DNA of 64,000 nucleotides, taken from Dichetophora obliterata (Eukaryota; Arthropoda; Insecta; Diptera; Sciomyzidae). The notes under the pieces are model-generated. The model was not told the DNA's origin and did not search any database. It saw only the letters and a list, made by a program, of their open reading frames with translations. This document shows, piece by piece, positions 11,819 through 23,640 of the stretch. The DNA lies in contig OY986435.1 in NCBI GenBank assembly GCA_963920525.1, positions 99,218,115 to 99,282,114 on the forward strand, written 5' to 3'. The position numbers and the translations under genes were made by a program. Each line of letters begins with the position of its first letter. The stretch's first letter is position 1.

Positions 11819-14800
11819 ATATGAGCTGCGCAGAGCATAAGTGACGTAAGTCGAATTTTTTTTGAGCAAAGTAAAAACTTTTTTGGACTCTGGATTGGAA
11901 ACTGCTAGGTTTCATTATCAATGAATAATATACAATATTTCGCTTTTGCTTTGACTGATCCTCTAATTTTTCGGAATACAAACAACTTAAGTCCCAAATG
12001 TCGTTTTATAAGAAAATCGCCACAGGATGAATATTTTACACTTTTATAAGCAAACAAAGACATTGAAAATAAAAAAAAAATTAAAAAAGCTAAAAAGAAA
12101 ACTTTTTTAAAAAATTTCGGAGAACAAACAACATAAATCCACAATAAGTTACTATAAATTGTTAGTTTACACGCCAAAAAAGATGTATCTCAAGTTTCAA
12201 GTAAAAATTCGAACGTAAAGTAATCGAAAAAAATTCCAAATGCCATATCATGGTATTCAAGCGTTCTTAGCCCTTCCAAAACTTTAAACGCCGTTTTCTC
12301 AAAATCACTTTTTTAATCTGGTTGACAGCATAACTAAGACAGTTTTCGTCAGATCGATTTGATTCAAAATGATTTTTGTTGAGAAAATCTGCCTCTTCAG
12401 TTCAGTCTGACTTAGTAATTTTTTCTATAACATTTTTTATTTTATTTTTATAAACAATTTTCTTTTATAAGCAATATTAAAAAAACCCCTAACGTCCGGC
12501 TATAGCCAATCTATGCAATTATATAAAAGGCTTCTCAAGTATCTGCGATGACGCTAAACTTACAAACTACTGAACCGATTTTAGTAATTCTTTCACTAAT
12601 ATAAAGCTATACGCTTAACTTAAAATCTCGCATCCTTTATTTTCTTAAAACCACTCCTAAAAGTTAATAAAATTTAAATTTATAAAGAAGCCAAAAAAAC
12701 CAAACATAAAAATCATTGCTTAATTTAATTATTAGACACACAAGCAGCATAAAGCTTTATCTCTCTTTTCCTCTGCTATAGAGTGTCTCATTGTTTCTGT
12801 TGCGGTGTCGGGTAGCTTTGCACATTTATACTTTCCCATATTGAGCATGTATTAATGAGTGCTTTAAAGAGCATACTGAAATCAACCCAGTGGTAAATGG
12901 ACACATGACGTAACCAAGCATTTCTTAAATACAATGGCCCATTATCCTAGTTAAAATAAAAGTCGACTCTTAATTTAGTATAAGCATTTTTGACAGTTTT
13001 TTAATATAATATGTTGTCTAAAAGCTTGCGCTAAATTTGGAGTTGACTTTTATTTTGACTATGATAAAAGGCCAATGTAGCTGCGAGGCCTCCAACACCT
13101 GTACACAAATCTGAATTACATTAGTTCAGGCATGGCCGCTAAACAACTGATGACATCTACCTTACGCAGTAAACTGCTTTTTGCAGAGTTCTTATAAGAC
13201 TAGGTGATTTTTTTTTGGTGCTCTGATTTATATTGCAAAATTAAATAAATGTGTAGTGCCAAATGTGTAGCCAAAATTAAAAATGGCCGAGATGTTTGCT
13301 TACAAATGAACAAATTGGAATTTAAATCGTTTTTCTCTCATTCTATTTCTAAAGAAAATGTGTTATATTGAGAAAATCTTTAGTTTTTAAGATATTCATC
13401 ATTTTTAAGATTTTAGTTTTTAAGATATCGCAATAATTTTGATGTCAGATTTTTGAACAGAAATTTCTTTAGTATACTAGATATACCTACAAAATATTTT
13501 CGAAAAATCTTTCGTTTACTTTTTTTTTTTAATTAATTAACGACTTTTCATAAAAAATGCGTTGCATTGAGAAAATCTATAGTTTTCGAGATATAGCCAA
13601 AAGTTTGATGTCATAATAATGGAAATTTTTCAAAACTTAAGAAGAATATATTCATATTCAGAATCTAAGTTATAAAAATTACATTTTTGAATTACAGATT
13701 TACAAAATTGTTTGCCAAAATTTGTTATAATCCTGTTATACAGGACTTATTAAAAAATCCAAATACAGAAAAAGCCAAGCAACCGTAACAATTACTGTAA
13801 GAAGGTAATTCAAAGTAAATAAAGTAATTTTTTAATATTTATTCCATTTTTTAATTATTAAACAACAGCAAATAGTTTTATATTTTGCATATGAAGATAA
13901 AACACTTTAATTATAAGATTTCAAATTTTTACTTGGAATTTAATATTTTATTAGTTAGCTAGTAATATATATTTTAAGAATATTTTTTGTTTTTTTGTCC
14001 TCAGTTGATCCATGTGAACGAACTGCTGACAACGCTATATTCAAGAGGTGCCATTTTCAGAGGACCACTATACACACAAAAATATACCATTAAAAAACCA
14101 CAAATGACATTTTTTGAAGTACTTATTAAAGTTCTAAAGATGTAGACAAAGTTTGATATGCATCCATTAAACTGATTTATTTTTATAAAATAATCAAACA
14201 ACACCTAAAATTCAGACGTATACACTGTTCATACCCTTTAAGAAAATTGCCAAAGGATGAATTTTTATACATTTATAAGCAAATAGAAATATTGAAAATA
14301 TAAAAAAAATATGGAAAAAGCTTCCCATGATCTAAAATAAGCTAAAAAGAAAAATGTTTACAAAATTTTGGCAGAATAAGCAGTTAGGTGCAATTCGGAG
14401 AGCAAACATTGACAGAGCAGGACGCGTATGTATAATGTCACTTTTGACGTTTACTCGTTCAGTCATAAGAATGTATAATTTACTTGTAACCGTATAAATC
14501 AATTGAGTTCCCAGATTTTGCGTGTGAAAATAAAAGAAAATTTAGCAAAAACCTAAAAAATGTAATACCAAGAGATGTGTTTTAAGTTATAATACAGAAT
14601 TGAACAAAGTAAATAAAAGTTAACTTTTAATATAATTTTCATTTAATTACTTAATCGATTGTGCAGTAACCATTTTGTTTGTGTCGCTATGTATGGTTGC
14701 TTTGAATTTTCAAAATATATTTTGACATTATACCTACACCTTTGTTATTGTTTTGTTTGTAGTGCACCTACCTGATAAATCTGCCATGAGCAGCACAAAC

Positions 14801-15027
14801 TACGTAAGTCCAAGCCTTTGTACAATTAAGTAATTTTCTTGATAGTTTTTGGAAATAAATTTATTTTTTTAGATGTGTGAATAGCTTATTTTTGTCTTAT
14901 TATCTACATTATGAACAAAAGTTCAATTTAATTCCTTGAATTTTATATTAGGATTTTTGCAAACATCTAAATTTCTCAAAACAAACAAAAATGGACTTAC
15001 ACCACTAGTGCTCTGCGCAGCTCATAT
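11819..15027. mobile_element. 3.2-kb inverted-repeat-bounded element upstream of the carrier gene
   Basis: Bases 11819-11852 (beginning ATATGAGCTGCGCAGAGCA) are matched inversely by 14994-15027 with four mismatches in 34. No long coding frame lies between. Internally, 11998-12125 and 14234-14405 form a direct repeat (AGGATGAAT, TTATAAGCAAA, GCTAAAAAGAAAA). A further partial version of the end sequence occurs at 14785 (ATGAGCAGCACAAACTACGT). The transposon class is unknown and I see no clean target duplication. It is best read as a non-autonomous or decayed DNA element, itself carrying the MITE at 12.9 kb. Confidence 0.5.
12932..13077. mobile_element. 146-bp MITE with TA duplication
   Basis: Nearly the whole element is an inverted repeat. 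CAATGGCCC and TTAAAATAAAAGTCGACTC on the left pair with the complement of CATTGGCC and TCAAAATAAAAGTCAACTC on the right. TA flanks both ends (12930-12931 and 13078-13079), which suits the Tc1/mariner group. It lies inside the 11.8-15.0 kb element. Confidence 0.65.
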
Positions 15028-15552
15028 CTATACTATTATATAAAAATTAAACTTGGAAACATTGATAATTTTTGTGGCTATCAGTAAACTCCAAACCCGC
15101 TGAACGAATTTTTGTGAAATTTTCACTACTTTTATCGTAATTGATAAGTAAAGACGGTTCATGTGTTTTATAAATGACATTTACTTATATTTAAAATCTT
15201 TTAATTTCCATTTAAAAAAGAGAGCGAGAGAAATCTTACGAATTTCCTTACATAGGCCATTGTCTTGCTGGATGATTTTTCTATAATAGCATGAAATATT
15301 CCAATAACATTTACCTCTGTTATTTGCGATACTCGTTGTAACAACAAAAATAAAAAATAAACTCTTTTCGTATCGCGTGCAAAGGCGTGGAGGGTTGCTA
15401 TTAATTTATAAAATACAAGTGTAGTGTAAAGACACAAACAACAGCATTTCCTCCATGTCAATTGACTAAGGAAAAGCTTTCCAATTCTGCTATTGCTAAT
15501 TATAAATTTTAAGTATAAATGTTACAAATTTATTAATATTTTGTATCTATAG
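15028..15552 (+). other. Region immediately upstream of the first readable carrier exon
   Basis: About 525 bases with no recognised exon. It should contain intron and perhaps 5' leader of the glutamate carrier gene. The acceptor for the first readable exon is the TATAG ending at 15552. The carrier's start codon was not located here. Confidence 0.4.
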
Positions 15553-16657
15553 CTTAGTACCGAAAATTATCAACGGAGGCATCGCTGGAATAATCGGAGT
15601 ATCATGTGTTTTTCCACTAGATTTGGTGAAAACTCGTTTACAGAATCAGCAAGTCGGACCGAATGGCGAGAAGATGTACAAAAATATGTGAGATTGATTC
15701 AAGATTTAAGGCTTTACTTTTTAACTGTGTTGATTTATTTCGAATATTCTTAGGTTTGATTGTTTTAAAAAAACATATCGTGCTGAAGGTTATTTTGGAA
15801 TGTACCGTGGCTCTGGCGTTAACATTCTGCTAATCACTCCAGAAAAAGCAATAAAGCTGACTGCAAACGATTATTTCCGTCACAAACTAACAACAAAAGA
15901 TGGTAAACTGCCACTTTCTAGTCAAATGGTTGCTGGAGGATTAGCTGGTGCATTCCAGATTATAGTGACAACTCCAATGGAGTTACTGAAAATTCAAATG
16001 CAGGATGCAGGACGTGTTGCGTCACAAGCTAAGCTGGCGGGAAAAGAAGTGGAAAAGGTATCAGCTACTAAGCTTGCCTCACAATTAATAAAAGAGAAGG
16101 GAATATTCGGCTTGTACAAGGGCATCGGAGCAACTGGATTGCGTGATGTCTCATTCTCTATCGTTTACTTCCCTCTGTTTGCAACGTTAAATTCTTTAGG
16201 CCCGCGCCGCGATGATGGCTCTGGTGAAGCTGTATTCTGGTAAATTACTTCTGAAAGTCAATTTCAATCTAATTTAAAAATTAAATATCTGTTTTTTTAT
16301 TTTCAGGTGTTCTTTTTTATCCGGCCTGGTAGCTGGATCTTTTGCAGCGCTCTTTGTAAACCCATTTGATGTGGTCAAGACTCGATTACAAGCACTCAAA
16401 AAGGCTGATGGTGAAAAGGAATTCAAGGGAATTGGCGACTGCATAAGGTATACTTCTCAAACATACTTAATTGATTATTTTATTCATAAATTATCGTATA
16501 TATTTATAGCAAAACCTTAAAATATGAAGGTCCTACGGCTTTCTTCAAAGGTGGATTGTGCCGAATGATTGTCATAGCACCACTATTCGGCATTGCACAG
16601 ATGGTTTATTTCTTAGGAGTCGCCGAGGGTTTATTAGGATACAAGATAAAAGAATAG
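15553..16657 (+). CDS. GC1: Mitochondrial glutamate carrier (SLC25A22/GC type), first exon not found
   Basis: Inner-mitochondrial-membrane carrier that moves glutamate with a proton. Four exons join in phase with GT-AG introns: 15553-15687, 15754-16239, 16307-16447 and 16510-16657 (stop TAG). They give about 302 residues. All three SLC25 repeats are present with their signature motifs: [11 protein letters not shown] near residue 20, [11 protein letters not shown] in the middle and [11 protein letters not shown] in the third. Other family blocks are [32 protein letters not shown] and [21 protein letters not shown]. The wording is very close to dipteran GC1/GC2. The first readable exon starts in phase 2, so a short upstream coding exon with the ATG must exist, and I could not place it. 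No internal stops or frameshifts are seen, so the gene looks functional. Whether it is GC1 or its paralogue GC2 is not settled. Confidence 0.92.
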
Positions 16658-17050
16658 AAAAATTTACACTTATTAGAACTGATATTTGGACCTTATGTGG
16701 TTTTAAATAATTCTATTTAAAAAATTTGTGTGCACAGGCATAAGATGCATTTAATTCTGTGTTCTATAATTGTTACATTTAGAAAGACTCTGATTGTTTA
16801 TATTTAATAGTTTAATATTGGAAGAGCTATAAGTTACAAAATGCAATTAATTCAAATGTTTATAATTTTTATTTACACAGTTTCGCAAAGCAAAAACCAC
16901 TTCATTTTTGGGCATTTAAGCATCAACATAATAATTAAAGTTGTAAAAGTGTAATATTTTAGTTAAAAAAAGTCAGTATATACAAGTAGAAAATATCAAA
17001 ATATGTATAATGTTTTGAAGTTGAATGTAAAGTAATTTATATATATATAT
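16658..17050 (+). other. 3' flank of the carrier gene
   Basis: AT-rich, presumably the 3' untranslated region, running into a TA microsatellite (about 17037-17050). A consensus AATAAA occurs at 17354-17359, but it lies beyond the MITE at 17.05 kb. The true poly(A) site cannot be fixed from sequence alone. Confidence 0.4.
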
Positions 17051-17306
17051 TAGGGCGGGTCAAATTCTGGCTCAGCGAAATTCGTAAAATACATGTAATT
17101 TCAAGACTTTTTCTCCACTACAGCATATACAAATTCTGAAAAAAAGCTGTGCGGACTTTCGTAAATAGATTCATACACATACATTCATACATTCATATTT
17201 TATAATTGAGAACAAAATCTATTTAAATTTATGCTGTGTTGGAGAAAAAGTCTTGAAATTACATGTATTTTACGAATTTCGCTGAGCCAGAATTTGACCC
17301 GCCCTA
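17051..17306. mobile_element. 256-bp MITE with perfect 67-bp inverted repeats
   Basis: Bases 17051-17117 (starting TAGGGCGGGTCAAATTCTGG) are the exact inverse complement of 17240-17306. The loop is about 120 bases. It sits inside a (TA)n run, which fits TA-targeting Tc1/mariner-type mobilisation. The arms are identical, so the insertion is recent or conserved. It lies about 390 bases downstream of the glutamate-carrier stop codon, possibly in its 3' UTR. Confidence 0.85.
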
Positions 17307-17932
17307 ATATATATATATATATATATTGAATGCAAACATACAAATGTCCATGAAATAAATGTGAATAATTGTTATTTTTATAGCTTCGAATAAATAATAC
17401 AAAATGACAATAAATTTCAGTTTAAATATTAGTAAATTATAAATTATTCATGCAAATAATAATTATAAAATGGATAACGTATGAAATACTCTGTTTAATG
17501 TTCTGAATACTCTATATATCTGAATATTGCATAAATTGATTGGTAATATCTTTTATTTGTCCCTTGGGGCTGTGCCCCGGCACCTAAATTAAAATAGCGC
17601 CTTTAAATAAATTGCGTATTTATCTATAATTCTTATCGAAATAAGTTGCAGAAGTTGTATAAGGCTGTATATCATGTGTTTTTCGCTACATATAACTTTG
17701 TTGCTGACTGAATTTGAAATTGAAAGACATTTAAAAGAAAATCATATGGGGCATTCCACGGTTAAGAGGAACGCCAGAATTAAAAATGTTTTTCTAATAA
17801 AACGATGCTACTTAAGCTAAATATTATCTAAATAGTCTATATTCTACTAATCTGTCATTATTTAAAAAAAATCACAATTACTAGAGTTTTTTCGCATTTA
17901 ACACTGACAACTTTTATCTACGACTAGCTGAA
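17307..17932. other. TA microsatellite and AT-rich spacer
   Basis: A (TA)n run at 17307-17326 continues the microsatellite interrupted by the MITE. The rest shows no gene or repeat that I can name. Confidence 0.45.
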
Positions 17933-19907
17933 ACCCGGCGCGTTGCTGCCACTCTCCCTTGTGAAACGCCCATAAAATGTTATCAGTTAAACAGCATGTC
18001 TAGATTGAGGTCGAATACTGAATTCCGAGACTGTGTGACCTATATCCACAAAGCATTTCGATATAACAAATTTAGGTTGTATAGGAAGTGCCAGGCCCTC
18101 TTGATCACCGCTCATAGAATGTAATCAATAAAACCGCATGTGTACATGGAGGTCGAATACCGAATTCCAAAACTGTGCGACATATAACTCCAAAACTATT
18201 CGATAGCACAAATTAGGATTGTGTGGGAGGTGCCACTCCCCTTTTCCCTAGGCCCATAAAATTTTACCAATGAAACTGCATGTGTAAATTGAGGTCGAAA
18301 ACTGAATTCCGAGGCTAAGTTACATATAACTCCAAAGCTATTCGACATCGCAAATTTGGGTTAAGTTGGAGGTGTCACGCCCCCTCCCCCTATAAACTCT
18401 AAAAAATTTTATCAGTAAATCTGCAAGCGTAAATTTTTGTCGAATATTGAATTCCGACGCTGTGCGACCTTGAACTTCAAAGCTATTCGATATCACAAAT
18501 TTTCGTTGTATGAGAGGTGCCACTCCCCCTTGATCAACGCTCATAAAATGTAATCAATGAAACTGCATTTGTACATTGAAGTCCAATACTGAATTCAAAA
18601 ACTGTGCGACCTATAACCCCAAAGCTATTTGATATCTCTAATTTGGGTTAAATAGGAGGTTTCACGCCCCCTTGTCGCAAACCCATAAAATGTAATTAAT
18701 GAAACTGCATGTATAAATTGAGGTCGAATACAGAATTCTGACGCTGTGCGACCTATACTTCAATGATATTCGATATCGCAAATTTGGGTTGTAAAAGAAA
18801 TGTCACGCCTCCCTGTCCAAAGCCCCTGTAAATTGAGGTCAAAAACTGAACTCCAAGGCTGTGCGGCCTATAACTTCAAAGCTATTCGATATCGCGAATT
18901 TGGGTTGTATGGGAGGTGCCCCTCCTCCTTGTCCAACTCGGTACGTCTAATTTGTGGTCGAATACCGAATTTTTAAGCTGTGCGACCCATAACTCTAAAG
19001 CTATTCGATAACACAAATTTTGTATATATTTGTGGGAGGTAAAAGGGGGTGTGGCATTTCTTCTTAAACCATCTCGTACTTAAAGCAAAGCCACTTACAA
19101 AATTTGAGCTCAATCGGACCAATAGTTTCGAAGTATTTTGATATTTTCTTAAAAGTAGGCGTAGATGAAAAACCCCGCCCGTTTTTATTAAAGTTAATGA
19201 CAGTTATCATACGAACTTATTTACCAAATTTTAATATAATACGACCAAAACCGTCTTAAATATAGAATTTTTTTAATTTGTGGGCGATAAAAGGGTGTGT
19301 GGCATTATTTTTTCCTAAACCTTTGCTTAGCAGTTACAAACAAACCCGTAGAAGGAAGTATCCAATTTGGTAAAGTCGTTTTCAAGTTTTAAGCATCTGA
19401 ACAAATCACGATTCATTTTTATATATAAAGATATTGATTTGTGGGCGTTAAAAGTGGGCGTGAAAACATTTTTATATAGTTTTCGCCTCTTGGAGCACCT
19501 AAATAGCAAGTTTCACTGTAAAAATGTGTAAAACTCCGGATCGCCATGATTTCGAAAAAGTGGGCGTATTTATATTACGACCACTCCCATTTTTTGTACA
19601 GTTACCGACAGTAACCATCCGAACAAAATTACCAAATCTTAGTTTTTACGATTGAAACCGTCTGATATATATCCCTTTTTTGGTTTGTGATCGATAGCGC
19701 AAATTTGGCTTGTATGGGAGGTACCACGCTCCCTCGTCCAATCGTTACCAAACCTCACAGAAACACTCTCAAGATGTGGCTTCAGTTTCCCTGAAAATTT
19801 CATAAAGATCGGTTCAGCGGTTTTGGAGTCTATACGTGATATAGCCACATACCCACATACCCTCACACCCACATACAAACATCCATTTTTATGTATAGAT
19901 ATAGATA
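17933..19907 (+). repeat. Internally repetitive non-coding interspersed repeat, copy 1
   Basis: It starts ACTAGCTGAAACCCGG and ends in CCATTTTTATGTATAGATAT. The first half holds about seven degenerate units of about 130-140 bases. Each runs from CCCATAAAATGTAAT through GAGGTCGAATACTGAATTCC, TGTGCGACCTATAACTC and AAAGCTATTCGATATC to GGGAGGTGCCACGCCC. The second half holds units of about 120 bases around TTTGTGGGCGATAAAAGGG and GACCAAAACCGTCT. The 3' end (AAGATCGGTTCAGCGGTTTT, then ACATACCCAC repeats) resembles tails of microsatellite-ended retroposons. No protein is encoded. The whole arrangement recurs at 56857-60122. Confidence 0.8.
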
Positions 19908-20381
19908 AGATTGAAAGTTTACACTTACATAAGTTAGCTACGCATTTTACCTCAATTTTGCTTTACATTTGTAACGAGTGTTTATTGGTAACGTATAAAT
20001 ATTATATTGTTTACTATTATACAGAACAAATATTCTAAAAAGGTAAGTAAATACAAAATTTATCGTCCTCTGAAGCGATCGTGTTTCTTATCCCGACCAC
20101 CACAATAAAATAGACATAAGTTTTTTCTAAACTAAAAATTTGCATGAGAGTAAGCCAAAAACCATTGCAAAGTAAGAAGGAACTAAGAACACATAGCTTT
20201 GGCTTGGTTTTATATCTGTGAGAGCTCAACAGAATTTTTAATTGGAAATTCTGTCCCGACCATCACAAAAATTACTCCACTAGAGATTTCTGCTACCATT
20301 GAGTATTTCATGAGAAAAATTTGGGGTGGGCAGGAGACGTGTTTATAACATAATGGTAGTACATTGAGTGGTAATATCTTA
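19908..20381. other. Non-coding DNA with first TCCCGACC motifs
   Basis: No gene. ATCCCGACCACCACA near 20090 and TGTCCCGACCATCACAAA near 20252 are the first members of a motif series that reappears at 23.1-23.6 kb. The intervening sequence is AT-rich. Confidence 0.45.
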
Positions 20382-21060
20382 ATCGGCGTACAGGGTTTGG
20401 AGACAGAAATTGTTAAAGGAAAGAGAACGAATTCGAAAAAGAAGAGAAAAAGCCAAAGAAGAAGGTTTTGATGATGATAAGAAATCGTGGAAGGAAAAAG
20501 AAAAACTTAGAAAAAGCAAATATAGATAAGGGAAAAAGACCGCCCAGCTAAAGTCACCTATAGCTTTATATAAGTGCAAAAATACATTGCGTAAGGCAAT
20601 GTCAGAGACTCCAAGGAAAAACAAGCTGTTGTGGTAGGACTTTTAAAAGATATCATGCCCAATATGTCTTATGAAGCTGGTAAGCATAGATCTGATATGT
20701 TATTATGAAGTTAAGACTGTGAAGTTATTCTTTGAATACCTGGCAGAAAAGACACAATTTCAGAAAAAGATTCAATTACTGGTAAACGTACCCATGTGGC
20801 GAAACGCCATTTAGTTTAGCAAGGGTGAAAAAACAGACCCGGCACTTAACAAAATTTTCCTATAAACAGACGGCTGCGCTGCTCAATTTAAAAATAGATA
20901 TACTTTGTCTAGTATATGCTAAGCGAAGTCTGACTGGGGTGTCATTGTAGAGTGGAATTTCTTTGCATCAAGTCATGGCAAAGGCGCAGTCGATGGGGTC
21001 GAGGCCGCAGCAAAACGTTTATTGTGGTCAGCTATTATGAGCTGGAAGTTAATAATAAAA
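20382..21060 (+). pseudogene. Decayed transposase-like gene with DGCAAQFKN / HGKGAVDG signature
   Basis: The plus-strand frame opens with AYRVWRQKLLKERERIRKRR, a charged N-terminal segment typical of insect transposon proteins. A middle section is interrupted by stops. Then comes TDGCAAQFKNRYTLSS (aspartate codon near 20869), VEWNFFASSHGKGAVDG about 35 residues on, and AAKRLLWSAI. I recognise this as a repeat-associated insect protein family but cannot name its superfamily. The D...H spacing and the DG/HG blocks suggest an RNase-H-fold (DDE-like) core. At least five in-frame stops are seen, so it is dead. Confidence 0.6.
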
Positions 21061-21091
21061 AACAGCTGGGAATGCTTTGGTTACACTAATT

Positions 21092-22633
21092 TACAGTCCG
21101 AAAATGACCAGGAATCTTATTTAATCACATGAAAAGTAAAGAATTTGGCAACTGACCGCAACATTTTTATTTTTTTTGTACAGCATAAACTTTTGCAAAA
21201 CTTTTAAGCCAAAAGTAAACAATATCTATGGACTAGTAAAAAAGTTACGGACATTAAAGTGAGATCACCCATTTTTAATATTTTTTCAAATTTTTCATTT
21301 TAGCTGCTTCTAATGAAAATTTTTGCAACCCATTAATAAAAAATTTGTTTTAAACCTCTAAACATTGCAAAACTGCATTTATCATATTTTTTTTTAAAAA
21401 ATGGCTTAGAGTTTTACTATTTTCCTTGCTGTCATCCTTCTGAAATTCTCTTATAAGAAATCAGTTGTAGTCTCCCATCATTGCTTCATCCCAATATCCT
21501 TGGCATCTTTTTTCGGTATTTTTTTATTTGTTGATGAAAATTTTCACCATGTTCATCACTTACATGATGAGGAATTTGGTGGAAAGAAGTCCAAATGAGA
21601 GTGAAGAAAAGTCATTTCATTTTTAGGGACATTTTGACTCCTGTAAGGAAAAATTAAAAAGATTGTTGCATAAAAATAATTTAAGCCAAAAAATTGTTAA
21701 AGCGAATATTTACCTAGCTTCTGATAGTTTTTGAGTAAATCATCGACGATTTCAACATAGTTTTCACTTTTCTTGTTGCCGAGAAAGCCATTGATTATAA
21801 GTTTAAAGGAATTAAAAGCTGCCTCTTCATCTACAGTAAGTTTCAATTTAAACCGTTCATATTTCAGTATTTTTTTTATCTGAGGTCCGTCGAAAATGCC
21901 TTTGATTTTAGCGTCGGACAGATTAGGAAAATCAAATTTTAAATGTAGAAATGCATCTCCAGATTTGTCAAATGCTTTAACGAAATTTTTTAAAAGACCT
22001 AATTTAATATGCCGTGGTGGAAGAATGATGCTACAAGGAGATAATATTTAATGTTTGTTGCGCCCGGTATAAAGTTAAATCTTAAAATGCGCAGCAAACA
22101 TTAAATATTATTCTCTTGTTGACAAGTGTAGCATCATTTCACTCTCATTTGGACTTGTTTCCACCAAATCTTGGACATGTAAGTGATGAACATGTTGAAA
22201 GATTTCACCAACAAACAAAAAATTGTGAAAAAAGATGCCAAGGATATTGGGATGAAGCAATGATGGGAGACTACAGCTGGTTCTTATAAGAGAATTTCAG
22301 AAGGATGACCACAAGGAAAATAGTAAAACTAAGCCATTTTTAACAATAAAGATGATAAAATGCAGTTTTGCAATGTTTAGAGGTTTAAAACAAATTTTTT
22401 ATTAATGGGTTGCAAAATCTTTCATTAGAAGCAGATAAAATGAAAAATTTGAAAAAAAATAAAAATGGGTGATCGCTCTTTAATGTCTGTAACTTTTTTA
22501 CTAGTCCTTAGATTTTGTTTAGTTTAGGCTTTAAAATTTTGCAACAGTTTATGCTGTACAAAAAAATAAAAATGTTGTGGTCAGTTGCCAAATTGTTTAC
22601 TTTTCAGGTGCTTAAATGAGTTTTGGACCACAG
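21092..22633. repeat. Inverted duplication, centre near 22075, one arm internally deleted
   Basis: Sequence running right-to-left from about 22064 to 21092 recurs left-to-right from about 22090 to 22633. Markers are GATGCTACA (near 22029 and the inverse near 22130), CTCTCATTTGGACTT (inverse near 21590, direct near 22142), GCCAAGGATATTGGGATGAA, and TTGGCAACTGACC at the outer ends. The right arm lacks about 430 bases of the left: its CATCATT runs straight into CACTCTCATTTGG. The two arms differ by scattered point changes. Confidence 0.8.
21400..22040 (-). pseudogene. Transposon-associated gene remnant (LPPRHIKLGL family), spliced
   Basis: On the minus strand from about 22036, after an acceptor ending CTCCTTGTAG, the frame reads IILPPRHIKLGLLKNFVK, then DAFLHLKFDFPNLSDAKIKG, GPQIKKILKYERF and VEIVDDLLKNYQKL. 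A 73-base GT-AG intron follows (21713-21641). The next exon continues MSLK, then HSHLDFFPP after a small indel, and decays with stops. I know this wording from abundant uncharacterised transposon-linked proteins of arthropods; the biochemical role is unknown to me. The right arm of the inverted duplication carries the downstream half in plus orientation (SFHSHLDLFPPNLGHVSDEH, then ERFHQQTKNCEKRCQGYWDE), better preserved than in the left arm. Confidence 0.6.
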
Positions 22634-23119
22634 ATTTCCATGAAGAAATTTTTTTTTAAATAATAACTTATATCTCCATGATTATTCTTCAGATGAGATC
22701 AATATGTATCAAAAAGTTATTGCGAATTTAATTGTCTTTTATAAAAATATAATTTTGGTCAAGTCCGTTGGTCCAAACAGAATTTATTACGAATAAAGAC
22801 AAGTCACCTTTTTCGAAAAAAGCAAACAAATTCTTTGGTCGATATTTCAGAAATCTATCCATAGATAATTTTTGTATTTTTTATTTTAGATCTAGGGACC
22901 ATACCGTATATGCATTTTATAAAGAAATCTTGGTCACAGAGATTTTTCTGGATTTTGTCAACTAGTGTTGTTAAAGAACCAAAGACATAGGAATGTATTT
23001 TAATTTTTTAAAATTAATTTTTAGTTTTTAACGTTTTTTACTATATAAAAATTGCTAATGAATAATAATTTCAATTAAAATTTTCAGTTGGTTCGCACTT
23101 ATTTATATGGTTTTCTTAC
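22634..23119. other. AT-rich, nothing recognised
   Basis: Short open frames only. It lies between the inverted duplication and the second cluster of TCCCGACC motifs. Confidence 0.4.
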
Positions 23120-23640
23120 ATGTCCGACCGTCATAACTCCTTGTCCCGACCATCACAAACTTTGCAAATTTATGTAAAAAAATGGCAATTCCTTACGAGT
23201 TTTTTCTTACAACAAACTATTGCACTTCTTAGGTCTGTCATACCAAAAAGTTTGAGTTTGCGCCTTACGGTTGGACTGAATTTTAATGTTTTATCTTCTT
23301 ATTACGGGTAAGAGAATTTTTGACTGTCCCAACCGTCACAGTGATTTGGAAAGAAATTTAACAGCCGCGACTAAAACACAAATATTTTTGATTGCCATAT
23401 TTAAAAACCTTTTATTTGTCATAAAATTGCATGCAACATTTTTGATATTTGTTGCTAGTAACAGAGTGTATTGTGAAAGAGTACTCAAAAATAGTAAAAA
23501 TGTCCCGACCGTTACCGTGGAATGACCCATTTGCAATGTTAAATAATCTCAAATATGCCTTCTTTTTATAGACCATAATTGATTTAAATTGTTAAGGATC
23601 AAAGAATTATCCAACTTAAACCTATCCCGACTTATGAGCC
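23120..23640 (+). repeat. Series of TGTCCCGACC(A/G)TCAC motifs
   Basis: Members near 23122 (TGTCCGACCGTCATA), 23143 (TGTCCCGACCATCACAAA), 23325 (TGTCCCAACCGTCACAG), 23501 (TGTCCCGACCGTTACCG) and 23623 (TATCCCGACTTATGA). Three of the intervals are about 120-180 bases. With the pair at 20.09 and 20.25 kb they bracket the pseudogene region. They may be subterminal repeats of one element or a very diverged satellite. Confidence 0.45.

Noticed and set aside
14785..14808. ATG followed by a perfect GTAAGT donor, encoding MSSTNY, as first exon of the glutamate carrier
   Set aside because: It ends in phase 0 while the next exon needs phase 2, and the sequence resembles the terminal repeat of the surrounding 11.8-15.0 kb element.
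18338..18544. ORFs inside the internally repetitive family (also 19639-19878, 57130-57464, 59435-59912)
   Set aside because: They are frame accidents of the tandem units; the same phrases appear in shifted frames in neighbouring units.
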